From positions 682,001 to 746,000 of the forward strand of contig JANEZZ010002671.1 of the NCBI GenBank assembly GCA_026122225.1: a stretch of DNA of 64,000 bases, written 5' to 3'. The translations under genes were made by a program, and so were the position numbers. Position 1 is the stretch's first letter, and every line of letters starts with the position of its first letter. Source of the stretch: Heloderma charlesbogerti. Lineage: Eukaryota; Chordata; Lepidosauria; Squamata; Helodermatidae. Shown here one piece after another: positions 23,740-34,718 of this stretch. Below the pieces are notes generated by a model that saw only the letters and a list, made by a program, of their open reading frames with translations, had not been told where the DNA came from and searched no databases.

Positions 23740-24252
23740 GGCAAAGCTGGGGGAGATGTATTTATTATTACATTTATATCCTGCCTTTTTCCCTCTTGCA
23801 AGGAACCAGGGCAACTTACATGATCCTCCTCCTCCTCTTCATTTTACTCTCACAACAACCCTGTCAGGCATTTAATTTCTTTCTTTAAAATATTTCTTGG
23901 CCACCTTTCAGGGCAGAAGCCCTTCCAAGGCGGTTTACACCAATAAAATACATAAAAAGAGTTAAAATATTAAAAGTGATAAAAACATAAAAACAATAAA
24001 AGCCAACAATTACAACAATTAAAATCAACAATGATGTTGACAGCAGCAGTAGCAATCATATTAATAGAGGCCAAGGTAAAATAGTATGTTTTCAAGACCT
24101 TCTTAAAAGTCTGCAGTGACGGGGCATGGCGGTAAGTTTAAGTTGAATATTAAGTCAGCCCAGTGAGCTTCATGGCTGAGTGGGGACTAGAACCTGGATC
24201 TCCCAAGTCCCAGTATAACACTCTGACCACTGCACCACACTGGCTCTCCCCC
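23740..24252 (-). mobile_element. tRNA-derived SINE split by an L2 tail
   Basis: On the minus strand, 24252-24145 has a tRNA-like head: A-box-like TGTGGTGCAGTGGTCAGAG and B-box-like GGTTCTAGTCCCC. Its normal continuation (ACAGGGTTGTTGTGAGAGTA, then AAAGGCAGGATATAAATGTA) is found only at 23880-23740. Between them lies about 260 bp of L2 3' end. An intact relative is at 63020-63228, which shows what the uninterrupted SINE looks like. Confidence 0.75.
23882..24142 (-). mobile_element. L2 LINE 3' tail inserted in a SINE
   Basis: On the minus strand the text reads TTTAAGAAGGTCTTGAAAAC, then TTTTACCTTGGCCTCTATTA, ending near GGAAGGGCTTCTGCCCTGAA, matching the 3' end of the L2 at 44,100-44,340. Its position separates the head and tail of a tRNA-derived SINE, so the L2 arrived later. 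Confidence 0.75.
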
Positions 24253-24254
24253 AG

Positions 24255-26385
<2,131 letters not shown>

Positions 26386-26389
26386 CAAT

Positions 26390-26850
26390 GGGCAGTATCC
26401 AACTGTGTCATTCTGTTAGTGCAAATGATGTTGCGCTAGTGGAAACTAGGTTCTGAACTTTGCTCAAGAATGCAACTAAAGTTATGTTTGGGCAAGTGTG
26501 GTTGTGCAATGATTTTGCATAACTTTTGTGCAATCCATTGTGCAGTGTGTTGTGCAACACAGTGTGCATTCCCACTGGTTACGCAACTGCTTGCACCCAC
26601 TGTGCAATGCATTGTGCAACCGGTTGCACAAGTACTTCGCACCTATTGTGAACCCGGTTCTGCATTCCACTTGTGTAACTGTTTACACAATTGCTTGCAC
26701 CGTGTGCAATACATTTTGCAATGTGTTGTGTAACTGCTCACACAATCAGTTGCGCAAGTGTAATGGGCAACTGTTTGCACAATGGAAAGATTCAGCAGAG
26801 CTCTCCTAGCACTATTTGAGTTTGCAGAATGTCACCTTTGGATACTGCCC
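26390..26850. mobile_element. MITE with internal TTGTGCAA palindrome array
   Basis: The ends GGGCAGTATCCAACTGTGTC and, inverted, GGGCAGTATCCAAAGGTGAC form terminal inverted repeats that match at 23 of 26 positions. Inside, 26,500-26,780 is filled with spaced variants of TTGTGCAA, TTGCACAA and TTGTGTAAC, more than a dozen in about 280 bp. No transposase is encoded, and flanking 8-mers (TGAACAAT, TATAAGTT) do not match, so the target duplication is lost or of another length. A shorter inverted copy lies at 60656-60870. Confidence 0.75.
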
Positions 26851-27304
26851 TATAAGTTTGCAGCTTTATTTTCGCACAAGCACGGTTTCAGTAATGTGGC
26901 ATAGCAAAATAATTGTGCACTTTTCAATAAAAGAACCAAATTAGGCACAGAGATAGCCTAATATATTATGAATAAAACTAGAGATTGGGCCATCACAGAT
27001 TCCCCCTCTGACAGCCATCAAAATGGCCACCTTTTAGTTGACTATTGATTATTTTATAACATTGTATAAACATATAACAAAAAATACAGTAACACCAGTG
27101 CAATACATGTAACTTAAACTAACATAGCCTAGAGTTGATATATCTAATCAAAATGTAACTGAATACTTTTGTGGGTCACATGGTTTCCTAAACTGAAATA
27201 AATATACAAATAAATATTTAAATATAATTGCTTTGTTGATTGTGTGGTGCTGGTGGTTAGCTAAACAAGATGATGTCAAAAGAATTCAAACTGGTTGACA
27301 CTAG

Positions 27305-27988
27305 GTGTCCAGAACCATCAATATCCTCCCAACATACAACCAAGACAAACTGGAACCTGTGCATTATCTGCCAAGAAATAACAAAGAAGTTACAAGTCTA
27401 GCACAGTCTGAAAGGAGTGACATGAGGAGTGGATACAGATCACTGGCAAAAAACCTTCTCAAACTGGAGCTTGGACAACTACCAAGAACACTTTAGTTGG
27501 AAAGACTAGACGAAGGGCATGGTATTGATGTGGCTAGCTGGTTAATGGTAGTTATCATTAAACATGGAAGCTCAAGTACAACAACACGAAGTTGCAAAGG
27601 GCAAAAAAAAAGAACTTTAACAACAGATAGCAATAGTGAAGATGTATGTGCTGCATGGAAATGCACCAGGTCACATACCAATAGTGAAAAAACACTCCAA
27701 GATGGCCTGTGTGTCTTTTGTGGAAAGTTAGCTGGCACTGATGCTCTCCACGAAGCAACTATCTTTCAGATAGATAGCCAGCTATGTGCCTGTGCAATGC
27801 TTCTTGAGGACACAGAACTACTGACCTTGAAAGCCAAACACCATAAAAAGTGCTTACTAGGACTGTATAATTGTGCAAGAAATGTCAAGACTGAGGAAGC
27901 CACAGCCTCCCAAAGAGATCCAATGATATCAAGAATCGTCTTTGCTGAACTAGTCATGTACATTGAAGAAACTCATCCGTATTTTTAA
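27305..27988 (+). pseudogene. Unrecognised cysteine-containing protein frame, one internal stop
   Basis: Two open stretches (27305-27493 and 27497-27988) lie in the same frame, separated by a single TAG at 27494-27496, for 228 codons in all. After the stop the protein has GLCVFCGKLAGTDALHEAT (a CxxC pair), QLCACAMLLEDTELL and KHHKKCLLGLYNCARN (possible HxxxC), and ends in ETHPYF. Upstream, in another frame, TGTGCATTATCTGCCAAGAA reads as a CIICQE-like CxxC, so the original protein probably started earlier. I remember similar cysteine-knuckle plus HxKC-LYN proteins as uncharacterised multi-copy genes in fish and invertebrates, likely carried by mobile elements, but I cannot name the family. No terminal repeats were seen. 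No function is assigned; a decayed transposon-associated protein is the likeliest reading. Confidence 0.5.
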
Positions 27989-27999
27989 AAAAGTGCCCT

Positions 28000-28468
28000 G
28001 GTCTTCAAATTGGCTGATCCTACATGCCCTAACATGTCAAGAATGGAACAATTTGTAGTTAAGTGCAACACAACGTATCACTAGTGGTGTGGGGTGGAAA
28101 TTTTTCCAGTGCTTTATTTTTCTGTGGAAAATTTTCTATTTCATAAGTTTGTTAGTAGCGATGTATGGATGGCAATTGCAAATACAATATTAGGCAAGCT
28201 TGGCAGTTTCAAAGTTGTAATTAATGTTTTAAAAGTGATTGTTCCTAGCATGTATGTGAGAGAATACATATATGAAATACAAATATGTCTCAGTTTGAAA
28301 TGGAACTAACAAGTAGTGACAACGAAACAGAAGGTGCCCCAACACCTAAGCAGAAGAAACACCTAAACACCTAAGTTCTCTAAGCAGAAGAGAACTGAAC
28401 TCTGTTGAAATAGATGAGTGGTTGTCAGCATTACGTGCACAGTTTTTTAGGTTGCTAAAATGAATTAA
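28000..28468. other. AT-rich unassigned DNA
   Basis: It follows the broken reading frame directly and may be the 3' part of the same element, but no domain, inverted repeat or poly(A) landmark was identified. Confidence 0.3.
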
Positions 28469-28469
28469 T

Positions 28470-28606
28470 GCAGCCTTTCCCCAACCTGGTGTTCTCCAGG
28501 TGTGTTAGTCTACAACTCCTAGCATCCCCAGTCCACCATGCTGATAGGGGGATGCTTGGAATTGTAGTCCAACACATCTGGAGGGCACCAGGTTGGAGAA
28601 GGCTCA
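28470..28606. mobile_element. Palindromic MITE
   Basis: The left arm CAGCCTTTCCCCAACCTGGTG is mirrored by the right arm CACCAGGTTGGAGAAGGCTC, and the whole 137 bp folds back (CTACAACTCCTAGCATCCCC against GGGGATGCTTGGAATTGTAG). Relatives lie at 45466-45598 and, split, at about 47285-47350 and 48028-48062. It is non-coding. Confidence 0.8.
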
Positions 28607-28759
28607 GTTAGCATGTTAACACTTTTCAGAACCTTTGTTTTCTTTCCTCATGTTTAAACAATGTAATGGAAGTACATGCTATTGTCTTTAAACTTTTACA
28701 AGTATTCCAATAAAAATTTCTATATAATGTAACATTTAAATCACGTTAAGTGTGCTTTG

Positions 28760-31075
28760 ATGACGATGATGATTAATAATAATAGAGCTTTTATTGTTTC
28801 AACAGTTAGAAGCATACAAAAACATAGATAAAAATAAGATAAAACATACACTATACATTTCTGAACATTCTGCAAGTTCAAAAAATTTACTCTATGATTT
28901 TGGGCTGCAAAGGTATAGTTGGCCAATGCCAGGAGAATTGTCTTACCATGACATATAAACACAAAAATTATTCTCTCTGAATCAGACCAGATTAATTTTT
29001 TCTCAAAAAATGGATCTCAATACTTGGAACAAATTTGGGAAAAGATAGGGCAATAAAACAGGTAATGAGGCAGGTCCTCCACTTTGCCACTATGACAAGG
29101 GCAAATTCTGGAGGCATAAGGCGTTTTATTAAAATAAAATAATATTTTATTTTATTATTAAAAATAAATAATTTTTAATAATTATTAAAAATTCCAAAAC
29201 TGTGTCCTTCCAAAACTGCCGTTTTCATCTGCTGCATCCTTAATCGTGTTAAAGCTGATCTGAGATAGGGAATTAGAAATAAGAGTCAAATAACTTTCAC
29301 ATTCAAAATTAATCTTGATCTTTGCAAACCAGGGTGCTATATTGTTACTAGAAACTGCACAAAGATCCAATTGGGTAGAGACACTGTACCCTCTCCTTAA
29401 AAACTGTTTTACTGTGTGCTATATGTAAGATAGTAAAATACTGGATAGAAAAGCCATAATAATGAATTTGGGAAATTAATCTCTGAAACCAAGATACTGT
29501 ATTTGATGGATTAGCTCTCATTTGCTCTAAAAGACACAGTTTGGGTAACCTGGTTGGGGGTGAGAAAAAAAACTTGAGGGAATAATTAAAGGCCCTAATA
29601 ACGATGTTAGTTTTAACTGGCATTCCACTGGTTTCCAAACATAAGAATGAAGCAGGACTACTCCTTGATACACCAAGAATTGTCCTTAGCAATTTGTTTT
29701 GAAACAATTCCATGTCCTACTGGATTTTTAAGCCCCATAGCTCTCCTCCATCTGCAAACTGGGAGATCAGTTTTGATTTCAGCAAGGTTAGAATTGGGTA
29801 GATTTGATAACCAGCCCTTGTGTACCAGAACATCAGTAGTCCATTTAATTGCTGGTTTTTCTTTAATTTCAGACTTAAAATGGGCACCCCCGCCCCCTGA
29901 AGATGAAAAAAGAACACCCAAATAACGATAAGAGGATACTTGCTCAATATGGTGGGAATTTATTCTCCACTTGCGTATTGGGGATCTATGTTCAAAGTCC
30001 ATAGAAGAGAAAGGACAAATTCCTTTCTCCTACTTTTACTGGAAAAAAGGAGTCACCAATCAAGTCTAGAGCTACATCATTTACAAATAAATTAAATAAA
30101 AGGGGAGCCAGAACACATCCCTGTTTAACACCTTGAAATACTGCAATGTTGTCTGACACATTTCCAACAGGGGAAAATCTCACCTGAAGTTTTGAATTTT
30201 CATGTAACAATTGTAGTAAAATCAAGAAGCGTTGATTCATTTTTAACTCTGCCAGTTTTGCCCATAACCTGTTCCTATTAATAGAGTCAAAGGCTGCTCG
30301 AAAATCCACAAATGTCACATACAGTTTTGACTTTTCTTGAGTTACATACTTATTAACCAAATGGTCTAATACAAAGCAATGGTCCATTGTTGAGTAACCA
30401 GCTTGGCACCCAGCTTGATCCTCTATAAGAATATTATTCATAGTAACCAATCTTCCAGTTTGTTCAGTAATAAACTGCATATAATTTGGCTGCAATATCT
30501 ATGAGACTAATTGGCCTGTAGTTTGACAGGAGCTTACGATCCCCACTTTTAAAGATCAGGATTACTATAGAAATACTCCAACCCTTTGGGAGGTTGCTGG
30601 TTAGACTGATAGTCAAATAATTTGGCCAAAATAGGCAGCCACCATTTGATGTTATATTCAAATATCTCTGCTCGAATGTAATCTTCTCCTGGTGCTTTTT
30701 TCATTGGCAATTTGCTAATTAATGATTCTATCTCTTTATAAGATACAGGGGGCCATGGATCTGTGGTGCCAAGAGTGGAGCTCAAAGGCAGACGTAATTG
30801 CGGGGTATGGGCATTAAATAGAATGCTAAAATGTTTCTCCCAATCTGTCTTTCGTATTTGAGGGTTAACAATAAAATTATCACTATTTAAGCCATTATTT
30901 ACTACCTTCCAAAAGGCTGCCATGTCTTCCATCTGTATGGCTGTGTCCAAACTACACCAGAGATGTCTCTGGAATATCATTTTCTTATTTATAATTAGCT
31001 CCCTATATATTTTTTTCTTATTTACAAATATCTTAATTGTTTCAGGGGAGTAGTCAGACTTCCATTTCCCTAGCA
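28760..31075 (-). mobile_element. Non-LTR retrotransposon of uncertain clade (R4/Dong- or Vingi-like)
   Basis: Broken minus-strand frames give in order: KKAPGEDYIRAEIFEYN, ILIFKSGDRKLLSNYRPISL, FVDFRAAFDSINRNRLWAKL, GVKQGCVLAPLLFNLFVNDV, YRYLGVLF, and the C-terminal FQNKLLRTILGVSRS-like block. The order is that of a LINE reverse transcriptase followed by its thumb and C-terminal region. The catalytic YADD block is degraded. The endonuclease part is absent, so it is 5'-truncated at about 31,075. It is not CR1, L2 or BovB by its motifs; clade naming would need a tree. Confidence 0.8.
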
Positions 31076-31167
31076 TATCTTCTTACTACTGATCGAGCCT
31101 TTCTGCAGTCCAGGTCGAACCAACTGTTTTGAGATTGAGTGGGGAGCACTCCATAATTGTTTCTGGT

Positions 31168-31430
31168 CAAATAAGGCAAAACTGATGTACTTTGGCCACA
31201 TAATGAGAAGACAGGATACCCTGGAGAAGATGCTGATGTCAGGGAAAGTGGAAGGCAAAACGAAGAGGGGCTGACCAAGGGCAAGGTGGATGGATGATAT
31301 TCTGGAGGTGACGGACTCGACCTTGGGGGAGCTGGGGGTGGCGACGGCTGACAGGAAGCTCTGGCATGGACTAGTCCATGAAGTCACGAAGAGTCGGAAG
31401 CGACTGACCGAATAAACAACAAAAAGGCTT
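31168..31430 (+). mobile_element. BovB/RTE LINE, 3' end
   Basis: The text from CTTTGGCCACATAATGAGAA to GAAGAGTCGGAAGCGACTGA, followed by ATAAACAACAAAAA, matches the 3' end of the full-length BovB at 13150-16352 closely. About 260 bp are present, so it is strongly 5'-truncated. Confidence 0.92.
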
Positions 31431-31616
31431 GGAGAGAGCAATCCAATGCAGATAGACGGCTGCCTTTGAACTTGGAGGCAACCGCCTATCCAATGCACGG
31501 TGGGAGGAGTGTGGAGGGGATTGTCTCCTCCATGCTCCAGTCGCCCTGCATTTGTGGGAAAATTACAAAGCTCCATCAGTATGGGGACTTTTACAAATGG
31601 TAGAGTTCCAAGGTTT

Positions 31617-32118
31617 CCCACCTCCCAGCTGTTTCTGTTGCTGTTTCCCGCCTCCCAGCTGAGCAGAGCGGAGCAGAGCAAGCTGCTCCAGGGACTACAG
31701 AAGCAAGCAAGCTCCCAGAGAGCGAGCAAACAGGGGGAGCAAACAGGGGGAGCAAACAGGAGTTAGCCAGGGGAGTTGCAGTGGTAGAAGAGACAAAGGA
31801 GACAGAGGCTAAGAGGTAAGTAGGCTGCAGGAAGCCCCGGGGGCTGCCCTTTATCCTTCTGAGTAGCTGTGAGCTCACCAGGTGCTTCTGAGACCTCCAA
31901 CTGAATTGGGGGTGTGTGGTCTGAGTACTCCCAGCAGCTGAGTGGGTGGGAAGCTTCAGTCTGTTTCCTGCCTCCCAGCAAAGCAGAGCAGAGCAGAGCA
32001 GAGCAGAGCAGAGCAAGCTGCTCCAGGGACTACAGAAGCAAGCAAGCTTCCAGAGAGTGAGTGATCAGAGAGAGCGAACAGGGGGAGCAAACAGGAGTTG
32101 GCCAGGGGAGTTCGGCAG
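31617..32118 (+). repeat. Duplicated CR1 5' UTR segment (two direct units)
   Basis: Unit 1 (31617-31780) and unit 2 (31964-32118) share the order CGCCTCCCAGC / GAGCAGAGC runs / GCAAGCTGCTCCAGGGACTA / CAGAAGCAAGCAAGCT / GGGGGAGCAAACAGGAGTT / GCCAGGGGAG. Unit 2 has an expanded (AGAGC)n run and unit 1 an extra AACAGGGGGAGC. Offset is about 347 bp. Tandem 5' units act as promoters in some LINEs; that role here is inference. Confidence 0.75.
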
Positions 32119-32327
32119 GGGAGGTCAAGGGGGAGGCCCCTAACATTTTTTTTCTTTCATTTTTTCATTTTCTTTTATTTTTTAACTAACTTTTTTTCAT
32201 TTATTTGTCTTGTAACACACACTTCCACACCAGTGGGACTCTGCTTTTAACCTCTAGTGAGTAGAGGACCAGGCACAGGCTAGTCTAGAACAACCACAAG
32301 GCTAGACACAAAAAGGGAAAAGAGGCT

Positions 32328-33328
32328 ATGGAAGGACAAGACTCTCCAGTGATGGTGACCTTCAAAGTGTGTGCAATGTTTGTTTTCTTGCCTGAGAAAA
32401 CAAGTGCAAGTTGATCACGCTGCTGGAAGAAAAAGTAAGTGGACTGGAGTGTCGACTGTCGACCCTTCGGGGAATAAGAGAACACGAAGATTTCTTGGAC
32501 AGAATGGGGGAACTACAGCAGCAAAGGGAAGACCAGAAGCTTGAAGAGCAACAGCAAGATGAGGCTGTGGGAAATGCTGAGGTAAAGAAAAATGGAGTAG
32601 AGGATACTCCTTGGAAAAGGGTGACAGTTAGGAGAAGAAGAACTAGATGCCACTCTGCACCAGTGGAAGCAGTGGAGCTGTGGAACCGATTCCAGGTACT
32701 TGCGGATGAGACTGGAGGACAGCCTAGAGAGGAAGAATCACAGGGGAACCTACATGAGAGTGAGCAAGAGGCTGCAGGTCAGTCAAACAGAGGCGATGAA
32801 ACCCAGGCCTACAAGAAGAGAAGAGCGGTAGTAGTGGGAGACTCCTTGCTGCGTGGGATCGAGACCCAAGTATGTCGTGAAGACCCATGGACTTGCCAGG
32901 TATGTTGTCTCCTGGGAGGATGGATTACAGATGTGACTGAAAGGTTGCTTGCACTCATAAAGCCCACTGACAGGTATCCCTTTCTTCTCATCCATGTGGG
33001 AACAAATGATACCGCCAAGCGGAGCTACAAAGAAATCAAGTCAGACTTCGAAGCTTTGGGAAGGAAACTCAAGAACTTTGGGGCCCAGATAGTTTTCTTA
33101 TCCATCCTTCCAGTAGTTAGAAGAGGGGTAGAAAGGGAACGAAAAATACTCCGGGTGAATGACTGGCTACGAAGGTGGTGCCGACGAGAGAGATTTGGAT
33201 TCTGGGACCATGGCCTATACTTCCTGGAAGATGGGCTGTTGGCAAGGGACAGGTTGCACCTCACAAAGGCTGGGAAGAATGTGTTTGGCCACAGCATGAA
33301 GAACTTCATCAGGAGGGCTTTAAACTGA
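32328..33328 (+). pseudogene. CR1 ORF1 with SGNH-type esterase domain (one frameshift)
   Basis: CR1 ORF1 proteins bind nucleic acid and carry an esterase-like domain. A good ATG at 32328 opens a frame (MEGQDSPVMV...) that must shift near 32,405 to reach the 305-codon open stretch 32411-33328, whose listed TTG start is therefore not real. That stretch has a leucine-rich coiled coil (LLEEKVSGLECRLSTLRG), a basic region (KRVTVRRRRTRC), then the SGNH blocks: VVVGDSLLRGIE with the GDS serine, FLLIHVGTNDT with the GxND asparagine, and DRLHLTKAGKNVF with the DxxH pair. All three catalytic blocks look intact. It ends with FIRRALN at a TGA 150 bp before recognisable ORF2 text. Confidence 0.88.
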
Positions 33329-33459
33329 ATCCTACAGGGAAGGGAGATGTAAAGTTGGGGGTAACAATGGACGTAGGCGCATGCACTGCAACGGAGAGAA
33401 CAGCTCTGATAGCGCCCAATAGTAGTCTTCAGACACATGTAGGAAGAAAGCCAGACTAT

Positions 33460-33689
33460 GAAGCACATGGTCTTCCATGTCTATATACTAATGCCCAGAG
33501 TATGGGAAACAAACAGAATGAACTTGAACTGTTAATACAGGAGGGAAATTATGACTTGATCGGTATAACTGAGACTTGGTGGGATGACTCTCATGACTGG
33601 AATATAGCAACTGAAGGATATAACTTGTTCAAAAAGAACAGGAGGAACAGAAAGGGAGGTGGGGTTGCACTGTATGTGAAAAATATATT
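33460..33689 (+). pseudogene. CR1 ORF2, N-terminal endonuclease fragment
   Basis: The text encodes LYTNAQSMGNKQNELELLIQ, GITETWWDDSHDWN and RKGGGVALYVKN, the first third of the APE-like endonuclease with the Asn of TNAQS and the Glu of TETWW. It stops abruptly at about 33,689, where minus-strand BovB sequence begins. The rest of the endonuclease and the linker to the reverse transcriptase, about 1 kb by comparison with usual CR1 layout, is absent from the window. Confidence 0.88.
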
Positions 33690-34718
33690 GTTATTGTTCA
33701 GTCATTCAGTCGTGTCCGACTCTTCGTGACCCCATGGACCATAGCACGCCAGGCCTTCCTGTCCTCCGCTCCCTCCCGGAGCGTGCTCAAGTTCATATTC
33801 ACTGCATCGGTGATGCTATCTAGCCATCTCATCCTCTGCCGTCCCCTTCTCCTTTTGCCTTCAGTCTTTCCCAGCATCAGGGTGTTTTCCAGAGTTTTCT
33901 CTTCGCATTAGGGGGCCAAAATATTTGAGCTTCAGCTTCAGTATCTGTCCTTCCAATGAGCACTTAGGGTTGATTTCCTTTAGGACTGACTGATTTGACC
34001 TCCTTGCAGTCCAGGGGACTCGTAAGAGTCTTCTCCAGCACCACAGTTGGAAAGCATCAATTCTTCGGCGCTCAGCCTTCCTTATAGTCCAGCTCTCACA
34101 GCCATACATTACTACTGGGAAAACCATAGCTTTGATTAGACGGACCTTTGTTGGCAAGGTGATGTCTCTGCTTCTTACTATGCTGTCTAGGTGTGCCATA
34201 GCTTTCCTCCCAAGAAGCAAGTGTCTTTTAATTTCATGGCTACATTCACCGTCTGCGGTGATCTTGGAGCCCAAGAAAATAAAATCTGTCACAGCTTCCA
34301 TTTCTTCCCCTTCTATATGCCAGGAAGTGATGGGGCCAGATGCCATGATCTTCGTTTTTTTAATGTTGAGTTTCAAACCAGCTTTTGCACTCTCCTCTTT
34401 CACCCTCAACAAGAGGCTGTTTAGATCCTCTTTGCTTTCTGCCATTAGGGTGGTATCGTCTGCGTATCTGAGGTTGTTGATAATTCTCCCAGCAATCTTA
34501 ATTCCGACCTGTGATTCATCCAACCCGGCATTTCTCATGATGTACTCTGCATATAAGTTAAATAAGCAGGGCGACAATATGCAGCCTTGTCGTACTCCTT
34601 TCCCAATTTTGAACCAATCGGTTGTTCCATGTCTGGTTCTTACTGTTGCTACTTGACCCTCGTACAGGTTCCTCAAGAGACAGGTAAGGTGGTCTGGTAC
34701 TCCCATCACTTTGCTCTT
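33690..34718 (-). mobile_element. BovB/RTE LINE, 5'-truncated
   Basis: The left edge (TTGTTCAGTCATTCAGTCGT) is the BovB 3' tail in reverse. The minus strand stays open through LLRNLYEGQVATVRT, GVRQGCILSPCLFNLYAEYI, LRYADDTTLMAESKED, FLGSKITADGECSHEI and CESWTIRKAERRRIDAF. At about 34,718 the text changes to DIRS-like sequence, and by chance one frame runs across the junction (33861-35039), which should not be read as one protein. Between its 3' end and CR1 there is no DIRS sequence. Confidence 0.9.

Larger units (their letters stand above)
31600..33689 (+). mobile_element. CR1 LINE, 5' half
   Basis: This part contains the CR1 5' region, ORF1 and the beginning of the ORF2 endonuclease; the element resumes at about 37,510 after foreign sequence. 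The 5' region holds two similar segments in direct orientation (31617-31780 and 31964-32118), both with CTGCTCCAGGGACTACAGAA and GGGGGAGCAAACAGGAGTT. It is one of the few LINE copies here that reaches upstream of ORF1. Confidence 0.85.

Noticed and set aside
26500..26780. CRISPR-like array
   Set aside because: The repeated words are 8-10 bp, irregular in spacing and palindromic, inside a eukaryotic MITE; no CRISPR repeat or cas gene exists.
26470..26809. Overlapping Cys-rich frames (CNALCNRLHK-like)
   Set aside because: They are translations of the TTGTGCAA array, present on both strands and in several frames; a repeat artefact.
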